From Maribacter forsetii DSM 18668 (GTDB lineage: Bacteria; Bacteroidota; Bacteroidia; Flavobacteriales; Flavobacteriaceae), in the NCBI RefSeq assembly GCF_000744105.1, contig NZ_JQLH01000001.1, positions 2,170,001-2,234,000 of the forward strand: a stretch of 64,000 bases of DNA. Reading direction: 5' to 3'. The translations under genes were made by a program, and so were the position numbers. The notes below the pieces were generated by a model. The model was not told the DNA's origin. It worked only from the letters and a program-made list of their open reading frames with translations, and ran no database searches. Below are positions 41,961 through 51,030 of the stretch, in pieces (the first letter of the stretch is position 1; the number at the start of each line of letters is the position of its first letter).

Positions 41961-42650
41961 TTATTTTTTCAAAGCTTCTGCAATAGCAGCTTCCACTAAG
42001 GGCTCCATAACCTTATAGCCTTCAACTGTTGGGTGTACTTCATCTTCAGCGTATTTTTTTGGCAGACCATTTCTTTCATCTACCATTGCCGAGAAATAAT
42101 CTAAATAAATATGACCATTAGTTTTGGCATATTCTTTTATCATTTTGTTTAAAGCAATTATTTTTCCTGATGGTTCTACACCTGGTTTCCACAGGTAATC
42201 ATAAGCTGGTAGGGTAGAGGACAAAATAACTTTTATGCCGTTAGCATGGGCAAGTTCTGCCATCCCTTTTATATTATCCATAATCATCTCTAAGGTTGAC
42301 GGACCCGTATTACCGGCTATATCATTGGTGCCCGCTAGTATGGTCACCACTTTCGGATTCAGATTAATAACATCTTGTCTAAAACGGATAAGCATTTGAG
42401 GAGTTGTTTGCCCGCTAATACCTCTGTTAATATATGGTTTGCCTTCAAAAAAATCTGGCCTGTTATTTAACCACCCTATGGTAATGGAGTTACCCATAAA
42501 TACGATACGATTTTCATTGTCCTGTAATTCTGGAACAGTTGAATTGGCTTCTTTAAAATGGTTTAAATCTGCCCAATCTTGTGCATGAATTGTAGTTAAC
42601 CCTAATAATGATAGCATACATGTTATAATTAATACATTTATTTTTTTCAT
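41961..42650 (-). CDS. Secreted SGNH/GDSL hydrolase
   Basis: A 229-residue exported hydrolase. After a signal peptide (KKINVLIITCMLSLLGLTT) the four SGNH blocks are seen: block I with the nucleophile Ser in RIVFMGNSITIGW, block II Gly in RGISGQTTP, block III Asn in LAGTNDIAGNTGPS and block V with Asp and His in DEVHPTVEGYKVM. Such enzymes deacylate lipids or sugars; a platelet-activating-factor-acetylhydrolase-like or acetyl-xylan esterase activity is possible. It follows the 152-residue membrane protein after 9 bp, so those two are cotranscribed. Confidence 0.92.
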   Translation of the reverse strand: MKKINVLIITCMLSLLGLTTIHAQDWADLNHFKEANSTVPELQDNENRIVFMGNSITIGWLNNRPDFFEGKPYINRGISGQTTPQMLIRFRQDVINLNPKVVTILAGTNDIAGNTGPSTLEMIMDNIKGMAELAHANGIKVILSSTLPAYDYLWKPGVEPSGKIIALNKMIKEYAKTNGHIYLDYFSAMVDERNGLPKKYAEDEVHPTVEGYKVMEPLVEAAIAEALKK

Positions 42651-42659
42651 TTTATTTGT

Positions 42660-43118
42660 TTATGCTTTTTCAATTTTTGCTTGTTCATCACTTGTAAGCG
42701 GAACACTTTTTATGATATTACCTTTATTAGGTCGCTGTACTGCTAAGTAAGCTATTAAACAGATTGATATGACCAATGGTAGTGCATTACCAGAATTGTT
42801 ATATGCAAAAAGACCAATAAATGCAGGAATTTCTATAAGAGTATATTTAAGTTGTAAGGCAGACTTATATTTTCTTAATTTATCCTCTAAATCGCTTTCT
42901 ATTTGAATACTGGAAACCATTTTTTTAAAAATCCACTGACTTCCAAAATAACCGACCATGGCAAAAAGTGGTACTACATAAAGCAACATACCCTCAATTG
43001 TAGTATTAGAGTTGAATGAATTGACTTTATAAATCACCCAAATAGTGATAACGGCTAATACGCCCAATAGTAATAAATGTACTATCGACAGGCTTTTAAT
43101 AAAATTCTTTAAATCCAT
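42660..43118 (-). CDS. Hypothetical four-helix membrane protein
   Basis: A 152-residue protein with three or four predicted hydrophobic segments: residues about 13-32 (VHLLLLGVLAVITIWVIYKV), 43-62, 92-107 and 112-128 (LPLVISICLIAYLAV). A charged stretch, IQIESDLEDKLRKYKSAL, lies between the second and third segments. I recognise no family motif or catalytic residue. It lies 9 bp before the SGNH hydrolase gene, and probably begins that transcript. Function is unknown. Confidence 0.75.
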   Translation of the reverse strand: MDLKNFIKSLSIVHLLLLGVLAVITIWVIYKVNSFNSNTTIEGMLLYVVPLFAMVGYFGSQWIFKKMVSSIQIESDLEDKLRKYKSALQLKYTLIEIPAFIGLFAYNNSGNALPLVISICLIAYLAVQRPNKGNIIKSVPLTSDEQAKIEKA

Positions 43119-43217
43119 AAGCTATTTAATTTTCTAAGGTAATATAAATATTACGCATAAAGAATAGAAGCCTTTATTTGTACCACTATTATAACATTGT
43201 TCATCTTGTAGAATTTT

Positions 43218-43225
43218 TATATTTG
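43218..43225 (+). promoter_or_regulatory. -7 box 6 nt before the start codon of a small exported protein gene
   Basis: TATATTTG matches the consensus and has a TTG 18 nt upstream (43197-43199). A transcript starting 4-6 nt beyond the box would begin at or next to the ATG at 43232. Confidence 0.65.
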
Positions 43226-43231
43226 CACGGT

Positions 43232-43687
43232 ATGAAAAAAATACTTGCTATTCTTTTTTTATTGTTTTCCATTAATGGTACTTATAGTCAGATCAAGCAA
43301 GATAAGGTGCTGCACTTTTTAGGCGGGAATTTATACGGATTAGTTGGTGCTGGCATTGCAAATGAAATTTCTGACGGGGATAGAACTTGGACGTTTGTTG
43401 GTGCCGTTGGCGGTAGTTTGCTTATAGGTTTGGCAAAGGAAGGTATTGATCAAAACCAATATGGCGGATGGAGTAATGAAGATCTTCTAGCTACCGTTCT
43501 AGGAGGTGTTACCGTTGGGGTCACTATTGATATTTTTAAAAAGAGAAAGCAACGTAAAAGAGAGCAATTGTTTAGAAATGCAATTAAGTCTGCCGATACT
43601 GGATTTCAAAAGAAATTCCCAATAGAAACAACGAAAATAAATTCATTGCTTGTATTGGGAATGTCTACTACTGTTCTAGAAAAATAA
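43232..43687 (+). CDS. Small exported hypothetical protein
   Basis: A 151-residue protein. The start at 43232 gives a signal peptide (KKILAILFLLFSINGTYSQ); the in-frame ATG 18 codons upstream would run through the -7 box. The mature part begins KQDKVLHFLGGNLYGLVGAG, then has a glycine-rich hydrophobic stretch (FVGAVGGSLLIGLAKEGIDQ, LLATVLGGVTVGVTIDIF) like a helical hairpin in a membrane or a lipoprotein-type fold, ending in a basic tail (KKRKQRKREQ). It resembles the small Bacteroidota family with a DKvlHF motif; no function is known. Confidence 0.75.
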   Translation: MKKILAILFLLFSINGTYSQIKQDKVLHFLGGNLYGLVGAGIANEISDGDRTWTFVGAVGGSLLIGLAKEGIDQNQYGGWSNEDLLATVLGGVTVGVTIDIFKKRKQRKREQLFRNAIKSADTGFQKKFPIETTKINSLLVLGMSTTVLEK

Positions 43688-43700
43688 TTTTCTAATACTT

Positions 43701-45185
43701 TTAATATTTAGCGCTTCTATCTGTAGCGATAGTGCGCTTAATAAATTCGCGAATATCATCATTTGCGTTTTTTAAATCTTCTCTTCTCAAATACATCATA
43801 TGCCCTGATCGGTATCCTTTAAAGCTAAATCTGTCTTTCATACGACCGCTTGGGTCTACTTGCCACATGGTATATTTGGCATTGAAATACGTTGTGGCAC
43901 CATCATAATAGCCCGATTGGATCATAACGTTCAAATATGGATTTTGTGCCATCGCTTGCCTTAGATTATCCCTAGTATTATCGTTTTCATTGTTCCAGGG
44001 GTGAACAGGGCCAAAAAGGTTGTATTTCACATCGGTTTTAAAGTTCAGTTCCTCTTGTAGGTAATAGTTTATTGCTGGTGTAAAACTATGTAACCAAGAA
44101 GTCAATTCAGAATTGTAATCAGGTTTCATACCTGCAAGTTGCTTATCGATCCCTAAATATCTAGAATCTAATCGTCCTACAGTGTAACCACCTTTTTCTT
44201 TTAATAAATTTTTCCAGAAGAAAGAGGTTGGTACCACAAGATTTTGATCTAAAATGTCTTTTTTATCTAATCCTGAATAATAAGCCATTTTATCTGCAAT
44301 AGCATCTTTTTCCGTAGTGTCTAAGAAACCGCCTTTAGCTAATCCAGGTATTAATTTATCTATGGTATATGCTTCTGATTCCGGTAGAATTTCCAGTAAA
44401 TCTTTACTTTGTAGTGCTGGAGGTAAAGCCTTATGATGCCAAGCTGCAGCGGTAAAATAGGGTAAATTGATTGCTTCAGCTACAGGACCTGAATTACGAA
44501 TAACCTTATAGTCGGCCGGGGAAACCATTATAACACCATTTAAATACATCCATTGCTGATTTTGTAATGCTAAAGAAAGTCCCATAACACGCGTTCCGCC
44601 ATAGCTCTCTCCAATAATGTATTTTGGGGAACGCCATTTGTTATTTCTAGTAACAAAGGTGTTTAGCCATTCGGCTAAATACTTTATGTCCGCATTAATA
44701 CCGAAGAACTTATCCCTGTCCACCTCTTTACCGCTTGCGGGTATGGTACGGCTGTACCCCGTATTTACAGGATTCACATATACTATATCTGCAACATCTA
44801 AAACCGAATACGGATTTGCGCTCACGCCATAAGGTTGTACAGGGTAGCCTTCATCATCAATTTTTAAAACCTTAGGTCCTGTGTATGCTAAATGCATCCA
44901 AACAGAACCAGATCCCGGTCCGCCATTAAACGATATTAATAATGGTCTTGCAGCTGAATCTTTAATATTATTTCTGGTATAATAGGTGTAATGTAAAGAG
45001 GCAATGGGTTTTGCGTTTTCATCCCATACAGGTTGCGTACCGGTTTGTGCTGTGTACGAAAAAGTTGATCCATTAATGGTGGCTGTATGCTGTGTGGTAA
45101 TTACGGTATCTATGGGTAATTCCCTAGACTGACCAATGGCAAACGTAGTTGCCAAACAAATTGTTAGTTGTAGTAATTTTTTCAT
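43701..45185 (-). CDS. S10 family serine carboxypeptidase, exported
   Basis: A 494-residue alpha/beta-hydrolase peptidase with a signal peptide (KKLLQLTICLATTFAIGQ). The S10 signatures are clear: LLISFNGGPGSGSVWMHLA (oxyanion hole), the nucleophile in YIIGESYGGTRVMGL, the catalytic Asp in IQSGYYDGATTYFNA and the catalytic His in YRSGHMMYLRRED. Length suits bacterial members of this otherwise mostly eukaryotic family. Role in periplasmic peptide turnover is likely. It is monocistronic and convergent with the small exported protein. Confidence 0.94.
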   Translation of the reverse strand: MKKLLQLTICLATTFAIGQSRELPIDTVITTQHTATINGSTFSYTAQTGTQPVWDENAKPIASLHYTYYTRNNIKDSAARPLLISFNGGPGSGSVWMHLAYTGPKVLKIDDEGYPVQPYGVSANPYSVLDVADIVYVNPVNTGYSRTIPASGKEVDRDKFFGINADIKYLAEWLNTFVTRNNKWRSPKYIIGESYGGTRVMGLSLALQNQQWMYLNGVIMVSPADYKVIRNSGPVAEAINLPYFTAAAWHHKALPPALQSKDLLEILPESEAYTIDKLIPGLAKGGFLDTTEKDAIADKMAYYSGLDKKDILDQNLVVPTSFFWKNLLKEKGGYTVGRLDSRYLGIDKQLAGMKPDYNSELTSWLHSFTPAINYYLQEELNFKTDVKYNLFGPVHPWNNENDNTRDNLRQAMAQNPYLNVMIQSGYYDGATTYFNAKYTMWQVDPSGRMKDRFSFKGYRSGHMMYLRREDLKNANDDIREFIKRTIATDRSAKY

Positions 45186-45405
45186 GGTTTGATAAGGTTC
45201 TGTTGTCTAACGAAAATAAGAATAAATGCTCAATTTTCAGTTCTATTAAATTGGATTGAACCTTAAATGCAGATTAACCATTTTTACTGATTATTTTAAA
45301 GAATAAGCTATTTTAAAACCTGATTTATTCTTAATGTAAAAATTATCAAATGATTCGTGAAGTTCAATGTTTTTTATTTAAATTTCTTAGGTATAAAATA
45401 AACAT

Positions 45406-46542
45406 ATGAAACATTTAACAAGACGTTCTTTTAGTAGACTGACCACGAAAGGAGTTATAGGCACTGCACTATTTGGTAGTATTCCATTAGCAAAAGGCTT
45501 TACAACTGAGCAAAATAATAAGAAGTTAGGTATAGCTTTAGTAGGTTTAGGCAGTTATAGTACCTACCAGTTGGCACCATCATTATTAGAAACAGAACAT
45601 TGTTATTTAGCTGGTATTGTAACTGGAACTAAAGAAAAAGAAGCCATTTGGTCCAATAAATACAATATCCCAAAAAAGAATATCTATAACTACGAAAATT
45701 TTGATTCCATAGCTAAGAATGATGATATCGATATCATTTATGTAGTATTGCCAAATAGTATGCATGCAGATTTTTGTATTCGAGCAGCTAAAGCCGGTAA
45801 GCATGTTATATGTGAAAAGCCAATGGCTGTTAGCGTAGAGGAATGTGATGCAATAATAAATGTCTGTAAAGAGTATGATGTAAAGCTGGGTGTAGGTTAT
45901 AGAATGCAAAGTGATCCTTATACACATGAGGTAAAGAAGTATGTAAAAGAGAAAACTTTTGGTGATGTGCTTTTTGTTTCTTCTGACGCCGGTTATATAT
46001 CTAATGGTAACCCAGATCAATGGCGTTTAGATAAATCTCTTTCTGGTGGTGGTGCTTTAATGAATATGGGAGTGTATGCTATACAAACCAGTATATATGG
46101 TGCAGGACAAAATCCTATTTCTGTTTCTGCTCAAGAATTTAGTACAAGACCAGAGTATTTTAAAGATACCGATGAGACCATTACTGCACAATTCAAATTT
46201 GCCAATGGTGCCGTTGCTCATATGATGACCTCACACAACGCAAACGGTAATAGGTTGAAGGTGCATGGTAGTGATGGTTGGTTTGAACTTGATCCTGCTC
46301 ATAGTTATGGACCAATAAGTGGGCGAACATCAAACGGGAATACTATAGAATTTCCATTCAAAAAGCAACAGGCTTTGCAGATGGATGATTTTGCAAGGCA
46401 TATACTGTTGAATACTAAGAACATAGCTCCTGGTGAAATGGGCAAAAGAGATATGATTATTGTTGAAGCCATTTATAAATCAATTCTAGAAGGCGGTAAA
46501 GAACAATTATTATCTTTAGATGAAATGGGTATCGTGTCTTAA
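45406..46542 (+). CDS. Tat-exported Gfo/Idh/MocA family oxidoreductase
   Basis: A 378-residue NAD(P)-binding oxidoreductase. The N-terminus has a twin-arginine motif, TRRSFSRLTTKGVIG, followed by a hydrophobic stretch, so it is probably exported folded with its cofactor, as in glucose-fructose oxidoreductase. The Rossmann part shows IALVGLGSYSTYQLAPSL and the family Lys motif CEKPMAVSVEECD; the substrate domain has SGGGALMNMGVYAIQTSIY. Sugars or inositols are usual substrates. Length is typical. Upstream lies a 220-bp AT-rich gap with no clear promoter. Confidence 0.92.
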   Translation: MKHLTRRSFSRLTTKGVIGTALFGSIPLAKGFTTEQNNKKLGIALVGLGSYSTYQLAPSLLETEHCYLAGIVTGTKEKEAIWSNKYNIPKKNIYNYENFDSIAKNDDIDIIYVVLPNSMHADFCIRAAKAGKHVICEKPMAVSVEECDAIINVCKEYDVKLGVGYRMQSDPYTHEVKKYVKEKTFGDVLFVSSDAGYISNGNPDQWRLDKSLSGGGALMNMGVYAIQTSIYGAGQNPISVSAQEFSTRPEYFKDTDETITAQFKFANGAVAHMMTSHNANGNRLKVHGSDGWFELDPAHSYGPISGRTSNGNTIEFPFKKQQALQMDDFARHILLNTKNIAPGEMGKRDMIIVEAIYKSILEGGKEQLLSLDEMGIVS

Positions 46543-46695
46543 ATTTCTGTAATTTAACTAGTTAATATTTAATTTAAACTTTAGTTCAAGATTTGATCAC
46601 CTCAATTTCAAGTTAAGTTTACATGTTAACTTTAACATAAAGTTTAGTTCATTCATTCCTAATTTTTAGAATACCTTACTAACAGGTTGTCTCTA

Positions 46696-46703
46696 TAGTT
46701 TTG
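46696..46703 (+). promoter_or_regulatory. -7 box of the PhoX-like gene
   Basis: TAGTTTTG fits the consensus and lies 28 nt before the ATG at 46732. No clear -33 TTTG is seen. Confidence 0.5.
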
Positions 46704-46731
46704 CCTTTGTAACCTAAAAACTATATTGATA

Positions 46732-48354
46732 ATGAAAAAATCAAAAAAATTACTAATTAAAGCCTTTTTCCTTTCTTGCCTAGGATTAGCTGTAATGAGC
46801 TGTGACGGAGAAGATGGGGTGGATGGTACCAATGGTATAGACGGTGTTGATGGTGCCGATGGCGCTGACGGAGCCGATGGTGCTGATGGAGCTGACGGTC
46901 AAGATTTAACTTTGGCGGAATCAATTCCGTTAACAAGCTCTGTAACGCCTAATGAGCTATTTGAATTAAAAGGTGCATTTAGCGGTTCTGCTGAATTGAA
47001 CATGATTATGTCATCAGCAGATATTTTAGAATCTGATTCTACTTTTGTGTATGGATCTTATATGGATGGTGCTGCACTTTACCCTGCTGAAGATGGTAAC
47101 TTCGCATTGATCAATAACTTAGAAGCAGATTATTCTATTGCAAGAATAATGTTGAACTCTGAATTACAACCTTTACAAGGTGATTATATAGTAAACTCTA
47201 CTGCTACAGCATTTACAGCTATGTGTTCTGGTTCTTCTATAACTGTTGAAGAGCATGGTTTTGGTCCTCTTTTTCTTTCTGGTGGAGAATGGGGCGGTAA
47301 CGCTAAAGGCGTTTTCAAAGTAAATCCTTTTAGAGCTACAGAAGATAGAGTAGAAGTAGAAAGACTTCCTGCGCTTGGAGAGTGGTCTACTGAAAATGCT
47401 GTTGTTATTGGTAAAGATGCGTATACATCACAGACTGTTGTTTTTATGGGTGATGATCATAGTGATAATACGTATCCACAAGCGCATTTTGGAATGTACG
47501 TAGGTCAAAGAGGTGATCTTGACGGAGGTAAATTATATGTATTAAGAGGTACAAATCCTGTAGAGTCTGCTCCTGGTGAAGGTGGTCAGTTATTTGAAAT
47601 GGGAATGGCTCAAGATATTGAATATGATGTTGAATGGGTAGAAGTTACCGAAAGAACAATTGACGAGTTAAACCAAGAAGCAATTGATTTAGGTGCTATT
47701 GGTTTTCAAAGAATTGAAGATATCGATTGGAGAAGAGGTACGGCCGAAGCTCAAAGAGAAGTTTATTTTAATGCAACGGGTAGAATTCGTGGAGATAACC
47801 CAGATCTTAACTTAAGAGGTACAGGTTTTGGACGTGTTTACAAGTTAGTTCTTGATTCAGATGACCCAACGGCTCCAGCTAAATTAACTGTTGTTGTAGA
47901 CGGTGATTTAGAAGATGGTAAAGGTGACGGTATGCATTCTCCTGATAATATTTTGGTTACAGAAAACTATGCATACGTTCAAGAAGATCCAAATGGTTAT
48001 GCTGATTTGAATGCAGATATTACAGGTTTTGCTAAATTATGGCAATTAGATTTAAATACTGGTGATTTTGTAGAAGTAATGGAATGTAACCAAACTTATG
48101 CTTCTAGTGTTGGTATTGGTAATACCGATAGTATGTGGGAAATTACAGGTTTGATTGATGTAACTGATATTATCGGTGCTTCTGAGCCAACATTTATTGG
48201 TGGTGCTCAGGTGCATGGATGGAATTTCAGTACAACTCCTGATACTGCAGTAAGAGCTGACGGACTTAAGTTTGTTGATCCTACAGCCATTAGTGAAGGT
48301 AGTGCTGCTTTAGAAGGTTCTGTTCTTTTCAAATTGACAGGCTTACCTAGATAA
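46732..48354 (+). CDS. PhoX-like (DUF839) lipoprotein with collagen-like GxD repeat
   Basis: A 540-residue lipoprotein. The start at 46732 gives a signal peptide ending in the lipobox LAVMSC (Cys about 24). Next comes a short collagen-like stretch with Gly every third residue (GVDGTNGIDG and five consecutive GAD triplets). The rest fits a PhoX/DUF839 fold: MGDDHSDNTYPQAHFGMYV, LRGTGFGRVYKLVLD and MHSPDNILVTENYAYVQEDP. PhoX enzymes are iron- and calcium-dependent phosphatases, but the activity here is unproven. A terminator separates it from the di-haem peroxidase gene, 76 bp downstream. Confidence 0.8.
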   Translation: MKKSKKLLIKAFFLSCLGLAVMSCDGEDGVDGTNGIDGVDGADGADGADGADGADGQDLTLAESIPLTSSVTPNELFELKGAFSGSAELNMIMSSADILESDSTFVYGSYMDGAALYPAEDGNFALINNLEADYSIARIMLNSELQPLQGDYIVNSTATAFTAMCSGSSITVEEHGFGPLFLSGGEWGGNAKGVFKVNPFRATEDRVEVERLPALGEWSTENAVVIGKDAYTSQTVVFMGDDHSDNTYPQAHFGMYVGQRGDLDGGKLYVLRGTNPVESAPGEGGQLFEMGMAQDIEYDVEWVEVTERTIDELNQEAIDLGAIGFQRIEDIDWRRGTAEAQREVYFNATGRIRGDNPDLNLRGTGFGRVYKLVLDSDDPTAPAKLTVVVDGDLEDGKGDGMHSPDNILVTENYAYVQEDPNGYADLNADITGFAKLWQLDLNTGDFVEVMECNQTYASSVGIGNTDSMWEITGLIDVTDIIGASEPTFIGGAQVHGWNFSTTPDTAVRADGLKFVDPTAISEGSAALEGSVLFKLTGLPR

Positions 48355-48376
48355 GTGAAATAATTTAACCAGTTAT

Positions 48377-48405
48377 AAAGGTTCCCTTAACTGGGAACCT
48401 TTTTT
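48377..48405 (+). terminator. Terminator of the PhoX-like gene
   Basis: AAAGGTTCCC (48377-48386) pairs with GGGAACCTTT (48393-48402) and is followed by T. It would only attenuate read-through into the next gene on the same strand. Confidence 0.88.
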
Positions 48406-48430
48406 CTATTTATAAATTTTAAAATATAAC

Positions 48431-50269
48431 ATGAGAATATTGCATAATAAATGGATTGTTGTTGCTCTTTTTGGTTTTTTTCTTTCATGTAAGGATCAAG
48501 AAACCAAACCATTATTGGCTATTAACTCTAATGATACATCAATGTTCAACGATGCTATTCGCGAACATTATTTTATGGCATTGGATAGTACTTCTTATTA
48601 TATGCAGCAAATAGATACTTCTAATACCTTGTCAACAAATAAAAATATTTTTCTTAAAAGTAGAGAATGGTATAAAAGAGTAGAACCAATGCTGATAGCT
48701 TATGACTATGAGAATTATATTTCAATGAACGCACCTAATCTGTTAAAAGTTGAAATTGATGACCATCAAGATATTAAAATCCTTAAACCGAAGAGTTTTC
48801 AAGTTTTAGAAGAGTTGTTGTATGCTGAAGAAGGATTCACAAACAAAGAATTATATACTGTTTTAGAATATTTAAAAATTAGAATTCCATTTGTACGTAA
48901 AAATCATATTCTCATCACACAAAGAGATAGGCATCATTTAAAAATGATTCGCGATGCTATTGTAAATATCGCTACAAAAGGTATTACAGGGTTTGACTCT
49001 CCTATGTTGGCTAATTCTCTAAATGAAGCCATTTATAATTACGAAACCTTACAGATTGTTTTAGCTATCTACAAAGATGTTTTTGCAAACAAAAAATTGT
49101 ATGCGCAATGGGAAGATGAAATTACTGCTACCATTGATGTACTTAAAAATGGGAATTTTGATGATTTTGATCGATACTCTTTCATAAAATTCCACACTAA
49201 TAAGCAATTGGACTTAGTGGCTAAAACCGCGCAAGATTGGAATATTGAATTGAGTGAATCTCGGGCGTTAGACCCCAAAGTAACTAGTTTATTTGACAAG
49301 AATTTCTTTAATATGAAAATGTTCTCTACCCAAAGAGCACCAGATATTACTGAAGAAAGAATTGAACTAGGTAGACAGTTGTTCAATGATAAAGATTTAT
49401 CTGGATCAGGTACTATAAGTTGTGCCACTTGCCATGTAAAAGAGAAAGCATTTACTGATGGTCATAAAATTGCCAAGGGAATTAACGGACAAGATTTGCA
49501 ACGCAATTCACCAACTTTAACCTATGCCGTTTACCAGCGTTCTTTGTTTTATGATGGTAGGGCAGACGGACTTGAAGATCAAATTGTTGGTGTTACCAAT
49601 AATGAAAATGAGTTTCATATTGATTTAGATCAATTAGAAGAGAAAATTCAAGCAAAATCAGCGTATAAAGTTCAATTTGATTCGCTTTATGATGGTAAAA
49701 TTACCGATATGAATGTTCGTAACGCTATAGCAACTTACATAAGAAGTTTAGCTCCGTTCGATTCTAAATTTGATCGGAATATGAATAACATTGAAGAAAC
49801 CATGACTGAAGAAGAAGTTAATGGATTTAACCTTTTTATGGGTAAGGCAGCGTGTGCCACTTGTCATTTTCCACCAGCTTTTAATGGTACCGTTCCACCA
49901 AAATATATGGAGAGCGAATTTGAAAATCTAGGAGTGCCTAAAAATGCGAGTTTTGAGAATCCCGTTTTAGATGATGATTGGGGGCAGTACTATCCTTACG
50001 AAGTAGAGGAGAAGAAGCATTTTTTTAAAACATCTACCGTACGAAATATTGATTTAACCGGACCATATATGCACAATGGGGTGTATAAAACATTAGAGGA
50101 AGTTGTTGAATTTTACAATGTTGGCGGTGGTCAAGGTATGGGCTTAGATGTACCTTACCAAACTTTGCCTCCAGATTCTTTGAACCTTACCAATTCAGAA
50201 TCAAAGGCAATTATTGCTTTTATGAAAACACTGACCGATAAAAGATTTGAAAAAGAAGCAATAAACTAG
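48431..50269 (+). CDS. Imelysin-like/di-haem cytochrome c peroxidase fusion lipoprotein
   Basis: A 612-residue lipoprotein (lipobox ALFGFFLSC-like, Cys about 20). Residues 20-290 are helical and resemble the imelysin/EfeO (M75) fold: FLKSREWYKRVEPMLIAYD and FQVLEELLYAEEG recall its GxHxxE helix, but the His appears as Gln (KSFQVLE). The C-terminal half is a di-haem cytochrome c peroxidase/MauG type: CATCH at 331-335 (CATCHVKEKAFTDG) and 475-479 (CATCHFPPAFNG), and GPYMHNGVYKTLEEVVEFYN. It needs the cytochrome c assembly system encoded at 29-32 kb. Its stop codon overlaps that of the convergent TIGR02757 gene. Confidence 0.88.
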   Translation: MRILHNKWIVVALFGFFLSCKDQETKPLLAINSNDTSMFNDAIREHYFMALDSTSYYMQQIDTSNTLSTNKNIFLKSREWYKRVEPMLIAYDYENYISMNAPNLLKVEIDDHQDIKILKPKSFQVLEELLYAEEGFTNKELYTVLEYLKIRIPFVRKNHILITQRDRHHLKMIRDAIVNIATKGITGFDSPMLANSLNEAIYNYETLQIVLAIYKDVFANKKLYAQWEDEITATIDVLKNGNFDDFDRYSFIKFHTNKQLDLVAKTAQDWNIELSESRALDPKVTSLFDKNFFNMKMFSTQRAPDITEERIELGRQLFNDKDLSGSGTISCATCHVKEKAFTDGHKIAKGINGQDLQRNSPTLTYAVYQRSLFYDGRADGLEDQIVGVTNNENEFHIDLDQLEEKIQAKSAYKVQFDSLYDGKITDMNVRNAIATYIRSLAPFDSKFDRNMNNIEETMTEEEVNGFNLFMGKAACATCHFPPAFNGTVPPKYMESEFENLGVPKNASFENPVLDDDWGQYYPYEVEEKKHFFKTSTVRNIDLTGPYMHNGVYKTLEEVVEFYNVGGGQGMGLDVPYQTLPPDSLNLTNSESKAIIAFMKTLTDKRFEKEAIN

Positions 50270-51030
50270 AACTTTTCAAATACACCTAAACCAAAGAGAG
50301 CAAAATCATATTTAACTGGATCCAATGGGTCCAGTTTTCTAAGATTTTTATCCAACTCGGCTAGTGCCTTTGCATCGTTTTGTTTTCGTTTTAATAAATT
50401 TAATTTTCTGGCTACATTACCAGAGTGAACATCTAATGGGCAAGATAGTTTTGAGGGATGAATACCTTTCCAGATTCCAAAATCTACGTTGGTGGCGGCA
50501 TCTCTAACCATCCAACGTAAAAACATGTTTATCCTTTTTGCAGCAGAACCCTTTAATGGGTCAGAAACATGTTTGGTTGTACGTTGCTCATACGGTAATT
50601 CAAAAAATATTTTCTTGAATTCTGAAATTGTGGGCTGTAGACTATCCTTTGTTTGATGCGTTGTAAAAACTCCTTCTAATCCGTTATGATTTTTGTAAAT
50701 ATTTTTTAGACTCTGAATAAAGTAGGTAAGGTCAATGTCATTGAAAGTTCTATGCACAAAACCAGCTAAACTTTCTAGATTATCATCAGTATGGTTGATT
50801 ACAAAATCATACGGACTTTGCCCCATTCTTTCCATGAGTTTATGCGAATTATTGATGATGCTCTTCCTGTTACCCCAAGCTATTGTTGCCGTTAAAAATG
50901 CACTTATTTCAATGTCTTCTTTTGACGTAAAAAGATGTGGGATTTGTATAGGGTCAGTTTCTAAGAATTCAGGATTATTATACTGAAGAACCTTTTCGTC
51001 TAAAAATACTTTTAACTCACTTTTTGTCAT
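50266..51030 (-). CDS. TIGR02757 family protein (DUF2400)
   Basis: A 254-residue soluble protein of the TIGR02757 family, found widely in Bacteroidota and related to helix-hairpin-helix DNA glycosylase-like folds; its function is not established. Family features include TDPIQIPHLFTSKEDIEISA, FLTATIAWGNRKSIINNS, MFLRWMVRDAATNVDFGIW and SCPLDVHSGNVARKLNLLKR. It is the third gene of an ABC-CPBP-TIGR02757 operon: its ATG overlaps the CPBP stop codon by 4 bp. Its own stop codon shares CTAG with the di-haem peroxidase stop. Confidence 0.9.
   Translation of the reverse strand: MTKSELKVFLDEKVLQYNNPEFLETDPIQIPHLFTSKEDIEISAFLTATIAWGNRKSIINNSHKLMERMGQSPYDFVINHTDDNLESLAGFVHRTFNDIDLTYFIQSLKNIYKNHNGLEGVFTTHQTKDSLQPTISEFKKIFFELPYEQRTTKHVSDPLKGSAAKRINMFLRWMVRDAATNVDFGIWKGIHPSKLSCPLDVHSGNVARKLNLLKRKQNDAKALAELDKNLRKLDPLDPVKYDFALFGLGVFEKF

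Noticed and set aside
46800..46910. The GAD triplet stretch as a tandem DNA repeat or phase-variable tract
   Set aside because: Codons vary (GGT/GGC/GGA, GCC/GCT, GAT/GAC), so the DNA is not an exact repeat; selection appears to be on the protein.
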